This document shows, in pieces, positions 29,796 to 38,705 of a stretch of 64,000 nucleotides of DNA (position 1 is the stretch's first letter; the number at the start of each line of letters is the position of its first letter). Source of the stretch: Pseudomonadota bacterium. Its GTDB lineage: Bacteria > Desulfobacterota > Desulfovibrionia > Desulfovibrionales > Desulfomicrobiaceae. Made by a program: the position numbers and the translations under genes. Below the pieces are notes generated by a model. That model did no database searches. It saw nothing but the letters and a program-made list of their open reading frames with translations, and had not been told where the DNA came from. The DNA lies in the NCBI GenBank assembly GCA_018902545.1, contig JAHIQM010000008.1, positions 1-64,000 on the forward strand, in the 5' to 3' direction.

Positions 29796-29864
29796 GCCAT
29801 TTCCGTCATGCGGCGGTAACTCCTTCGTCACCAATCCGTCCACCTGCGCAGGCCATAATGGCGC

Positions 29865-30704
29865 ATGCGCGCGACCTCTGTCACTTTTTTCCACCGATTG
29901 ATCACCGGTCTGGCGGCATTTCTGGGCTTCGGCTTCTGCCTTTCCTGCATGAGCGTCATGGAGCAGCGCATTGGCCTGGTCGGCAAGGAACTCCGCCTGC
30001 CCCATGCCCAGCCCCCCATCTCCATCCCGCTCATCGGCAAGAATCTCTCCGGAGTGACCTGGAGCAACTCCACCGGGACCCTTTTTGCCGTCACCAACTC
30101 CCCGCAGGTCATCTACGAACTGAGCAAGAAAGGCGAAGTCCTGCGCAGCATCCCTCTCGAAGGCTTTTCCGATACCGAAGACATCACTCATATCGAGGAT
30201 GACCAGTTTGCCGTGATCGAAGAACGCCGGGGCCTGATCCGCCGCGTACGCATCTCGGACAACACCACATCAATACATGCCAAAGACAGTCCAAGCATAG
30301 ACCTCGGCACGCGCCATGAGGACAACAAGGGTTACGAGAGTCTTTTCTTCGACCGATCCAACCGCTCATTTCTGACCATGCTCGAACTTGCGCCCTTCGA
30401 TCTCTTCAGTATCCCCATGGACGGCGCGGGCAGCCCAGCAACGCTGCGGCGCGAACGCCTCAACCTGGCGGTCGATGATGTCGCCGCACTGGCAATCGAC
30501 GCCAAAGGCGAGCTTTGGGTGCTGAGCGAAGCTTCCTCCTGCATTATCCGACAGCCTCGTAACGGCTCCGAGGGCCGACGCATACGTCTTGAGGCCGGCT
30601 CCATCCCCTTTGAACCAGAGGGGCTTGCCTTTGACGATGAAGATAATCTTTTTGTTGTCGGAGAACCCGCAACATTTGTGGTTTTGCGCTTGAAAAACCG
30701 CTAA
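29865..30704 (+). CDS. SdiA-regulated domain-containing protein
   Basis: LSGVTWSNSTGTLFAVTNSPQVIYELS, DTEDITHIEDDQFAVIEER. Confidence 0.85.
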   Translation: MRATSVTFFHRLITGLAAFLGFGFCLSCMSVMEQRIGLVGKELRLPHAQPPISIPLIGKNLSGVTWSNSTGTLFAVTNSPQVIYELSKKGEVLRSIPLEGFSDTEDITHIEDDQFAVIEERRGLIRRVRISDNTTSIHAKDSPSIDLGTRHEDNKGYESLFFDRSNRSFLTMLELAPFDLFSIPMDGAGSPATLRRERLNLAVDDVAALAIDAKGELWVLSEASSCIIRQPRNGSEGRRIRLEAGSIPFEPEGLAFDDEDNLFVVGEPATFVVLRLKNR

Positions 30705-30752
30705 CTCGTTGACCGGATTTCCTTGTCAGAATGTCGACGATCATCCGGCTTT

Positions 30753-31217
30753 TCAAAGGCCCTGTCGTATCCAGGCTTCATATCCGGCCGGATAGCGAAA
30801 GACATTGATGTATCCCAGACGCACGGCCCAGGCTGCGGCGATTTCGCTGAGCAGTCAGCGAAAGCCCCGGCAGTAGGCCACGATGGTCCTGTCCTTGTCC
30901 GCCCCCAGAACATCCTCGAAGGCCTGCCGCCGGGCAGCGGGCAGGTCGCCCTTGTCCGAGAGGTCCACGGGCAGACTGACCGCGCCAGGCATGTGGCCGG
31001 CGGCAAATTCGTAGTTAAAGCGCACATCGACGAGCAAAACATCCGGGTCGGCGCGCAGCAGCTCGCGCAGCCCGGCGGTGGTGATCAGCCTGTACCCGTC
31101 GCGCTCAGCCGCGCGCTGGGCCTCTTTAAATAGCGGGGAACCGGCTTCCTGATCGGCCAGCCCTGCGGAGACGCAGCAAAGCGCCGTCAGCACGGACAGG
31201 CACATCACTCGTCGCAT
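30753..31217 (-). CDS. Exported rhodanese-like protein, candidate selenoprotein (in-frame TGA at 30855-30857 read as Sec)
   Basis: ...RTIVAYCRGFR-U-LLSEIAAAWAVRLGYINVFRYPAGYEAWIRQGL*; TGA aligns with Cys of YCGGLACPLS in the adjacent rhodanese. Upstream GTG at 31235 is an alternative start. Confidence 0.65.
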
Positions 31218-31331
31218 GAGATGTATGACCCTCACGGCACTCCCCCTCCTTGCAGACGTTAAAGGCCGCCCTCGCCAGGGCATGACGAAGGCGGCCACGA
31301 TTGACGCATTGCGGACAGAAACCAGGCCCCG

Positions 31332-32645
31332 CTACTTCTTGATCTCGAAAGACCCATCGGGTGCGAAGCTGACGTTGGCGTCCACGTAATAGACATCCTT
31401 AAGGTCGGGCCGCATTGCCTGGAACATGTAGAAAGCCTCGCCGCTGCGCGCACCGGTGGTGCAGATGAAGACGATGGGCTTTTCCGCCGTGAACTCGCCG
31501 ATTCTCTTCTCGATCATGTCCACGGTCATGTTCACGGAGCCGGGGATGTGCGCGATGGCGAACTCCGCCGGAGTGCGCGCGTCGATGAGCTGAATGCTGT
31601 TCACATTATTCCTGGCCAGGTCGGCGAAGACAGCGTTGTCGATGCTCCCTTCGGCCGCGCCAGCCTTGAGGGCTCCGGCCGGGGCAGCGGCCTTGGCCGG
31701 TGCCGGGGCGGACGCGGCCTCCTGGGAAGCGCCCTCGGCGGTCCAGACCTTAAGGCCCTTGGCCACCCATTCAGGGTCGCCCGCCGGGTATACGGCAACG
31801 TTGGTGTAGCCCAGGGCTTCGGCCTTCCAGGCGGACTGATGGCTCAAGGGGCACTCCACGCCGCCGCAGTAGAAGATCAGCTTCGCGGTCTTGTCGGCGG
31901 GCAGCACCTGGGCGGCCATCTTGTCGAACTGGCTGTCGGGCAGACTCACGGCCGTGGGAATGTGGCCCTTGTCATAGCGGGGCTGCTTGGGCCGGGAGTC
32001 GATGAGCATCACGTCCTCTATGGGCGTGGTCGAAAGCAGGGCAGTGGCCACGTACGGCTTGACCTGGTCGAGGGTGAGCAGTCGGTGAAACGGCTTAGTC
32101 ACTTTCGCCGGGTCGAGCACAGGCAGGGGCGTGCGCACATCACGTGCCGTCCACACATTGTAGCCCAGGGATTCCCACTCCGGATCCCCGGCGGCATAGA
32201 CCTTGACGTTGGTGTAGCCCAGGCCTTCCGCCTTCCAGGCCGACTGGTGGCTCAAAGGACAGGCCAGTCCGCCGCAATAGAAGACCAGCAGGGTGTTCTT
32301 GTCCGCAGGCAGAACCTCGGCGGCCATCTTGTCAAACTGGCTGTCGGGCATGCTCACGGCAGTGGGGATGTGGCCCTTGTCGTAGCGGGGCTGTTTGGGC
32401 CGGGCGTCGATAATCATGGCCCCCGTCGCCGGGTTCTGGTTCAGCATGGCCTCAAAGACCAGGGGCTTGACGAACTCGATGTCCACCAGGGAATGGTACG
32501 GTGCGGGGACCTTGGCCGGGTCAAGCTGGACAGCCGCGCCCTTGTGGCCGCGTGCGCCGGAACAGCCGGAGAGCAGCCCCAGAAGGAGCGCCACCACAAG
32601 AACATGAAGAATTGATGAATGTCTGCGCATTGCCTTGCTCCTCAT
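31332..32645 (-). CDS. Lipoprotein with three rhodanese domains
   Basis: Lipobox LLSGC; two repeats with FYCGG(L/V)(A/E)CPLSHQSAWKAE and a third with CTTGARS. Confidence 0.9.
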   Translation of the reverse strand: MRSKAMRRHSSILHVLVVALLLGLLSGCSGARGHKGAAVQLDPAKVPAPYHSLVDIEFVKPLVFEAMLNQNPATGAMIIDARPKQPRYDKGHIPTAVSMPDSQFDKMAAEVLPADKNTLLVFYCGGLACPLSHQSAWKAEGLGYTNVKVYAAGDPEWESLGYNVWTARDVRTPLPVLDPAKVTKPFHRLLTLDQVKPYVATALLSTTPIEDVMLIDSRPKQPRYDKGHIPTAVSLPDSQFDKMAAQVLPADKTAKLIFYCGGVECPLSHQSAWKAEALGYTNVAVYPAGDPEWVAKGLKVWTAEGASQEAASAPAPAKAAAPAGALKAGAAEGSIDNAVFADLARNNVNSIQLIDARTPAEFAIAHIPGSVNMTVDMIEKRIGEFTAEKPIVFICTTGARSGEAFYMFQAMRPDLKDVYYVDANVSFAPDGSFEIKK

Positions 32646-32713
32646 CTGATTGTTTTATTGAAAAATCTCAAGTTTCAAAACTGTTAGCCGCAACGACTCT
32701 TGGTACTGCGGGG

Positions 32714-33448
32714 CTAGTCATCTTTATCCTTTTCGGTGGCCACCTGTGCGTGCCACAGCGGGTGATGATGCCGGGCGTAGTGTTCGGACACGTTGCCCGT
32801 GAACATGGACATAAATGCCGGACGTTCCTCGCGGGAGATGGCGGCCATGAAGATGTGCACCAGCAGGCCCGCGAAAACCACACCCACGGTCAGGTAGTGG
32901 ATCACCCGCGACCAGGCCGCCGGGCCGGGGTTGTCCATAGATATGGTTGAAAAGAACATGACTAGGCCCGTAACCACAATCACGACTCCGCCCACCACAG
33001 AGGCCTGGGCGAAGAGCTTCTGCCCGAAGTTGTAGAAGCCCTGGGGCGGCATGTCCGGGGTCAGACCGAAACGCTGCAGCCCTTTGCGGCCCATGGTCAT
33101 TTTCAGGTTCATCTTGACCAGCCAGAGCATGTCGCTGGCCGGGGACACGGTGAAGACCTCTTTCAAAAAGGCCCATGTCTCGCGGCGCTTGAAGAGAACG
33201 TAGGCCAAAAACGCCCCGGCCCAGATCAGGCCGAGGTACTGATGCACCATGAGCAGATTTTCCCCGCCGCCGAAAAGGCTGCGCATCAGGCTCGGAAACC
33301 ACGCGCCCACGGGGTTCAGCTGCTCGTTCTTGATCAGCCCCAGGCCCGTCAGCAGAAGAGCGAACCAGCAGAAGGCGTTGAACCAGTGCATGAAGATGGA
33401 GAGCCTGGTATGTCTGTGAATCATTCTTTCATTCATGGGGCACCTCAA
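32714..33448 (-). CDS. Cytochrome b subunit (formate dehydrogenase gamma-like)
   Basis: Multi-TM protein with TM histidines (RHTRLSIFMHWFNAFCW, VHQYLGLIWAG, HYLTVGVVFAGLLVHIFMA). Confidence 0.85.
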   Translation of the reverse strand: MRCPMNERMIHRHTRLSIFMHWFNAFCWFALLLTGLGLIKNEQLNPVGAWFPSLMRSLFGGGENLLMVHQYLGLIWAGAFLAYVLFKRRETWAFLKEVFTVSPASDMLWLVKMNLKMTMGRKGLQRFGLTPDMPPQGFYNFGQKLFAQASVVGGVVIVVTGLVMFFSTISMDNPGPAAWSRVIHYLTVGVVFAGLLVHIFMAAISREERPAFMSMFTGNVSEHYARHHHPLWHAQVATEKDKDD

Positions 33449-34200
33449 TCCTTCCCTGGGGCTGACGATTCATGTTCGCTCTCCTCCTTGTCAGGAGAAA
33501 ATATCTGCTTGGCCCACATGACCGCGACCCCCAGGGCAGACAGACCCACCGCCACCTTGACCACCGGATTGACCAGGGTGGCCATGACGGTAAACGCACC
33601 GGGGAATTCCACCTCGCCCGCCCAGTCCGTGGGCGCGGTGGCGGCCACGTAGTACATGTTGGGCTTGGTATCGATGCCACCCTTGGCCAGCACCCGTACG
33701 GCCGGTTTGTCGCGCAACAGGCGGGAGACGTCGCTGTCCGGATCGCTCAAGTCCCCGAAGACCCGGGCCTTGGTCGGACAGGTGTCCACGCAGGCGGGAA
33801 GAAGGCCGCGCTCAAGCCTGCCGGAACTGAAGCAGAAGTCGCACTTGTCCGGCACCCGCTTGTCCGGATGGCGGAAGCGGGCGTCGTAGGGGCAGGCCTT
33901 GATGCAGTTGCCGCACCCGATACACAGCGCCTCGTTGACATGCACGATCCCGTTCTGCGGGTCCTTGTAGGTCGCACCGCTGGGACAGGCCTGCACGCAG
34001 GTCGGGTTGTCGCACTGCATGCACCCCCCCGGCTGGAAGTGGGTGCGGGTCAGGGGCCCCTTAGAGAAGTCGGGGATGGTGTGCTTGATCCAGTTGCGCC
34101 AGTATCCACGGGGCACGTTGTTCTGCACCTTGCACGAGGCCATGCAGGCCTTGCAGTCGATGCACACCGAGGAATCGATGACCATGGCGTATTTCTTCAT
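33445..34200 (-). CDS. 4Fe-4S ferredoxin-type electron transfer subunit with C-terminal TM
   Basis: CIDCKACMASCK, CMQCDNPTCVQACP, CIGCGNCIKACPYDARF, CDFCF. Confidence 0.94.
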   Translation of the reverse strand: MKKYAMVIDSSVCIDCKACMASCKVQNNVPRGYWRNWIKHTIPDFSKGPLTRTHFQPGGCMQCDNPTCVQACPSGATYKDPQNGIVHVNEALCIGCGNCIKACPYDARFRHPDKRVPDKCDFCFSSGRLERGLLPACVDTCPTKARVFGDLSDPDSDVSRLLRDKPAVRVLAKGGIDTKPNMYYVAATAPTDWAGEVEFPGAFTVMATLVNPVVKVAVGLSALGVAVMWAKQIFSPDKEESEHESSAPGKD

Positions 34201-36389
34201 CAGCCCACCCTCCTCGTCACGGTGACCAGGGTTTCATGCATGGCCATGTTTCCGGAAATAAAATCCGAATGGTCTTCCAGCACCTCGGCGATGCTCGCGC
34301 CCCTGTTGTGCACCAGACGCAACTCCGGAGACAGGGCCCCGAAACCCGTGGCCATGTACACCGTTTCCTCCTCCATGCCCTCAAAGAGCCTGAGCGCAAG
34401 CGCAACCTTTCCGGCCGAGCTTTCCACCTCGACCATCTCCCCGTCCTTCAGACCCAGCTTGGCCGCTGGCCGGGGATGCATCCACAAGGTGTTTTCGTCC
34501 TTGAACTCGATGAGCAGGGCGTTGTTGGTGTTGCTGTGGGTGAAAAAGGCCGTGCGCCCCACCACCAGCCTGAAGGCGCCCTCCTTGCGGCGCGGGGCCT
34601 TGTACACGGGCATGGGGTCGAGCCCTTCGTGCGCGTAGCGCTGGTTGAAGAGTTCGATCTTCTGCGCCTGGGTCTTGAGCGGCGAGTCGAAGTAAATGCC
34701 GTAGACCTTGCTCGGGTTGTAGTACACGCCGTCAGCCTTGATGGCCTCAAAGGCTTCGGGGATGCTCTCCAGCTGCGACTTGCGGTATTCGTCCAGAGTG
34801 AAGTCGAAGCTCTCCGGGAAGCCCAGACGCTTGGACAGCTCCGTACAGATCCAGAGCATGTCCCGGCATTCGTACATGGCCGGGACCACGGCGTCGCGCC
34901 ACACGGCGCAGGCGCAGGCCGAGGAGCCCTGCAGGGCGGAGACGGGGTCGTTGCGCTCCAGGAAGCTTGGCGAAGGCAGGACCAGATCCGAGTACCAGGC
35001 CGTGTCGCTCATGACGATGTCCGCGTTGACCACAAAATCCAGGTGATTGAGCATCTCCAGGGTTTTATTGCGGTTGGCTGCGGTCTGCATGAAGTTGGTC
35101 TTGAAGGTGAACCACCCGCGGATGGGATAGGGCTCCCCCTTGATGATGGCGTCGCGCATGAGCTTAAAAGACCCCTCGTGGTGGATGAGGCCCGGAGCCA
35201 TGCCGTGGTCGATGCGGTCGGCGGGGTTGTCGTCGTACCAGGGCACGTCGAAATAAGGGGCGCGCACGCCCACTTCCCGCGCCGCGAGGACGCCGCCGGG
35301 GCGGTCCCAGTTGGACAAGAGAGCGTTGGCGATGGCCATGGAGCGGCGAATCTGCGTGGAGTCCTCGTAGTCCGAGCTGCGCCGACCGGGATAAATCATG
35401 GACGCCGGGGCCGCCGCCGCGATCTCGCGGGCAATGCGGCGGATGTCCTGGGCCGGGATTCCGCATTCCCCGGCCGCCCACTCCGGCGTGTACTGCCGCA
35501 CATGGGCCGCGTATTCATCCAGCCCGAAGAGCATTTTCTCGGCAAAGTCCGGGTCGTAGAGCCGCTCTTCGGTGATGACGCTGGTCAGGGCCAGGAAAAA
35601 GGCCATATCCGTGCCGGGCCGAATGGCGAACCATTCGTCGGCCAGGGCCGCGGTCTTGGTGTAACGCGGGTCCAGAACCACGATCTTGCAGCCGTTCTTG
35701 CGGGCTTCCATGAGATCGATGGTGTCCGGAGTGATGATCGCCTCCAGGGGGTTGGCCCCGGCGATGATGATGTACTTGGAATAAAGCACGTCGGCGTAGG
35801 GAGTCTCCCCGAAGGTGTCCAGGTACGCCCGGTTCTTGCTCAGCAGGCAGAGCGTCTCGTGCGAGGTGATATTATATGAGCCGAAGACCTCGGCGAAGCG
35901 GTTCAGGAACTGGGACTGCATGTCCGAACCCGGAGAAAACATGACCCCGCAACGGGTGTATTTCTCCGCGATGCGCGTGAACTGCTCCGCTGTATGATCG
36001 AGGGCCTGCTCCCAGGTCAGCTGCTGCCATTTGCCCTCCCCGCGAGCGCCCTTGCGCAGGAGCGGTGTTTTCAGGCGGTCGGGGTCATAGAGGTGCTCCA
36101 CGGCTGCATTGCCGCGGGCGCAAAGCATGCCCCTGGATTTGAGGAATTTGGGGTTGGGATCGAGTTTGACCACCCGGCCATTCTGCACTTGCGCGATCAT
36201 GCCGCAACGGTTGAAGCACATGTCGCAGACCGTGTAATGTGAGGTGATCGGAGCCTGCTGTGCCACTCCGGCAGCATGCGCCGAGGACACATAGCCCTTC
36301 AACGCCGGGACGCCAGCGGCGGTGGCTGCGACCGCCGCAGACGCCTGCAGAAATCCGCGTCTGGAGAGTGTTTTCGCTTCGGTTTTCAT
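34200..36389 (-). CDS. Molybdopterin oxidoreductase catalytic subunit, polysulfide/thiosulfate reductase-like
   Basis: TAT signal SRRGFLQASA; CDMCFNRCGMIAQVQNGRVVKLDPNP...GMLCARGNA; SHETLC Mo-ligand region. Confidence 0.88.
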   Translation of the reverse strand: MKTEAKTLSRRGFLQASAAVAATAAGVPALKGYVSSAHAAGVAQQAPITSHYTVCDMCFNRCGMIAQVQNGRVVKLDPNPKFLKSRGMLCARGNAAVEHLYDPDRLKTPLLRKGARGEGKWQQLTWEQALDHTAEQFTRIAEKYTRCGVMFSPGSDMQSQFLNRFAEVFGSYNITSHETLCLLSKNRAYLDTFGETPYADVLYSKYIIIAGANPLEAIITPDTIDLMEARKNGCKIVVLDPRYTKTAALADEWFAIRPGTDMAFFLALTSVITEERLYDPDFAEKMLFGLDEYAAHVRQYTPEWAAGECGIPAQDIRRIAREIAAAAPASMIYPGRRSSDYEDSTQIRRSMAIANALLSNWDRPGGVLAAREVGVRAPYFDVPWYDDNPADRIDHGMAPGLIHHEGSFKLMRDAIIKGEPYPIRGWFTFKTNFMQTAANRNKTLEMLNHLDFVVNADIVMSDTAWYSDLVLPSPSFLERNDPVSALQGSSACACAVWRDAVVPAMYECRDMLWICTELSKRLGFPESFDFTLDEYRKSQLESIPEAFEAIKADGVYYNPSKVYGIYFDSPLKTQAQKIELFNQRYAHEGLDPMPVYKAPRRKEGAFRLVVGRTAFFTHSNTNNALLIEFKDENTLWMHPRPAAKLGLKDGEMVEVESSAGKVALALRLFEGMEEETVYMATGFGALSPELRLVHNRGASIAEVLEDHSDFISGNMAMHETLVTVTRRVG

Positions 36390-36484
36390 CCCGTGTTCCC
36401 TTGTCGAGCTGTCGGTGGCCGGTTTCAATATTCCTGCTCCTGCATGCATGTTCAGGCTTCGTGGCTGGATCTTAAATCGCGCGA

Positions 36485-36826
36485 TCAGCCGCACTTGGCC
36501 GGGGTCGGGGAGTCTTTGGCACCGTCGTGGACATAGCGGAAAATGTCTTGGCGATCCTCATCGGACATCTTGGACCACTCGTCCTTGCAGGGCAGGTCGC
36601 CGTAGCTCTCGAACACGGCCTTCCACTCGACCTGGGTCTTGGCGTCGGGCCCGAGGTAATGGGCGGGCTTTGCCCCCACGGGATTTTCCATGTGGCACGG
36701 CCGGCAGTTCTGGCGGAACAAAAAACGGCCCTTGCGCGCATTGCCAATTTCGCTGGCCACGGAAATGCCGACATAGGACACCAGGATCAGGGCGGCTGCG
36801 AAGCCGATGAAAGTCTGCTTTTTCAT
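36485..36826 (-). CDS. c-type cytochrome, single CxxCH
   Basis: Signal peptide; RQNCRPCHMENPVG. Confidence 0.87.
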   Translation of the reverse strand: MKKQTFIGFAAALILVSYVGISVASEIGNARKGRFLFRQNCRPCHMENPVGAKPAHYLGPDAKTQVEWKAVFESYGDLPCKDEWSKMSDEDRQDIFRYVHDGAKDSPTPAKCG

Positions 36827-36900
36827 GATGCACTCCTGTTCATATTAAATTGAATGAAAGGTTATTTGTGAGAGTATTGCCTGAAATTCTAAACATCGTA

Positions 36901-36918
36901 AAGCAGGACGCATACCAA
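36901..36918 (-). promoter_or_regulatory. Sigma-54 (-24/-12) promoter
   Basis: Minus strand TTGGTATGCGTCCTGCTT (GG-N10-GC), upstream of the cytochrome gene and next to a sigma-54 regulator gene. Confidence 0.7.
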
Positions 36919-37107
36919 CAGTACAATTTCCTGCGGATCCTACTTATCTTACTGATTTATAAGAGCAAAAAATTTAAAGATACAGCGTGACACGACAAAG
37001 CAGCATTGACAACTGTTTAATCATGTAGCACCTGTTAGATAGTTTTAAACAACTAACTTTATATCCAACTCACGGCTCGCACATCTCAGTGCAGCCTGAG
37101 GAGGGCC

Positions 37108-38538
37108 ATGAGTCACGCTTTCCCCCCCGCTCCGAACCACAAGTCGCAAACCGACCTGCCCGCAACGCCTCCGCTGGAAACCCATTGGCATGAAATCGTG
37201 GACATCATGCAGGAGGGCCTCCTGCTGGTGGATCCGGACGGGTCCATCAGGATGGTCAACCGGGCCCTGGAGGAGATCACCGGGTACAGCCGGGAGGAGC
37301 TCATCGGCGCCAACTGCTCCCTCTTCAAGTGCGACGCCTGCCGTCGGGTCCGCTCCGAAGCCCGTGAAGCCTGGTGCAAGCTTTTCGAGCAGGGCATCTT
37401 CGTGCGCCGCAAGTGCAGCATCATGCGCAAGGACGGGACCTACGTCCCCATCCTCAAGACCGCGTCCATACTGCGCGCCGAGGACGGGAGTGCGGTCGGG
37501 GCGGTGGAGACCATGACCGACCTCTCGGAGCTCGACCGCAAGGAAAACGAACTGCAACAGCTCTCGCGGATGCTTGAGGAGCAGACCATGTTTCACGGCA
37601 TGGTCGGACATTCCGCGCAAATGCGCAGGGTTTTCCACCTGATCGAAAAGGCCGCCCAGAGCGACGCGCCGGTGTTCATCTACGGAGAATCCGGCACGGG
37701 CAAGGAGCTTGTGGCGCGGGCCATTCACGATCTGGGGCCCAGAAGCGACCAGCCCTACGTGCAGTTCAACTGCGCCGCCCTGAACGAGGCGCTCCTTGAG
37801 AGTGAACTGTTCGGACACGTCAAGGGCGCGTTCACCGGGGCCTTCAGGCATCGCCAGGGCCGCTTCGAGGCCGCGCATGGCGGCGACATCTTTCTGGATG
37901 AGATCGGCGACCTGCCCATGCCGGTCCAGGTCAAGCTGTTGCGCGTGCTGGAGACCAAGACCTTCGAACGGGTCGGAGACAACCGCCAGCTGTCCGTGGA
38001 CGTACGCATCATCACCGCCACCAACAAAATTTTGCCGGAACTGATCTCTAAGGACCAGTTCCGCGAGGACCTCTTTTACCGCATCAACGTCATCCCCGTG
38101 CACCTGCCCTCCCTGCGCGAGCGCAAGGAAGACATCCCCCTTCTGGCCGATTACTTCATCCAGCGACTGCGCTTGAAGAGCGACAAGGATATCAAGGGAC
38201 TCAGTCCCCAGACCCTGCGCCTCTTCATGGACTATTCCTGGCCGGGCAATGTGCGCGAACTGAAAAGTTCCCTGGAGTACGCCTTCGTGCTGGCCGATCA
38301 CGGACACATCGAGCCCGAACATCTGCCGCACAACGTCGTGGCGGACCTACCGGCGGCGCAAGAGCCGAAGCCAGTCAGTTCCGGCCAGGAACCGCAGAAG
38401 CAACAGCTCCTCCAGGCCCTGCGCCAGGCCGGTGGCAACAAGTCGGAGGCGGCCAGGATACTGGGCATCAACCGCGTCACTGTGCTCAACCGCATGCGCA
38501 AATACGGCATCGACATGCCCAGGGTCATCCAATCCTGA
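37108..38538 (+). CDS. Sigma-54-dependent transcriptional regulator with PAS domain
   Basis: [21 protein letters not shown], Fis-type [22 protein letters not shown]. Confidence 0.96.
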   Translation: MSHAFPPAPNHKSQTDLPATPPLETHWHEIVDIMQEGLLLVDPDGSIRMVNRALEEITGYSREELIGANCSLFKCDACRRVRSEAREAWCKLFEQGIFVRRKCSIMRKDGTYVPILKTASILRAEDGSAVGAVETMTDLSELDRKENELQQLSRMLEEQTMFHGMVGHSAQMRRVFHLIEKAAQSDAPVFIYGESGTGKELVARAIHDLGPRSDQPYVQFNCAALNEALLESELFGHVKGAFTGAFRHRQGRFEAAHGGDIFLDEIGDLPMPVQVKLLRVLETKTFERVGDNRQLSVDVRIITATNKILPELISKDQFREDLFYRINVIPVHLPSLRERKEDIPLLADYFIQRLRLKSDKDIKGLSPQTLRLFMDYSWPGNVRELKSSLEYAFVLADHGHIEPEHLPHNVVADLPAAQEPKPVSSGQEPQKQQLLQALRQAGGNKSEAARILGINRVTVLNRMRKYGIDMPRVIQS

Positions 38539-38705
38539 AAAGGCGGGAGCAGCCGTTACGGCAAGGACAGGGGAAAAGTCGAATCAAGATCTTTTTCCAG
38601 GCTGATCAATGCCCGAATTTCCCGGCATTTTCCCCTTGCATTGGACGCTGGAAAGCGTAGAGCCTCCGGCATTGGTTGACTGAACAATGACAAGGAACCG
38701 CGCAC

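Noticed and set aside
28740-30191. 483-aa minus-strand ORF
   Set aside because: Antisense to the EamA and SdiA-regulated genes and crossing the repeat array; no recognisable domain.
30842-30863. Hairpin at the rhodanese TGA as a canonical bSECIS
   Set aside because: The loop is only 0-4 nt after the TGA, outside the usual spacing, so it is not claimed as a SECIS despite the selenoprotein hypothesis.
34236-35879. 547-aa plus-strand ORF
   Set aside because: Antisense shadow of the molybdopterin oxidoreductase.
37045-38331. 428-aa minus-strand ORF
   Set aside because: Antisense shadow of the sigma-54 regulator.
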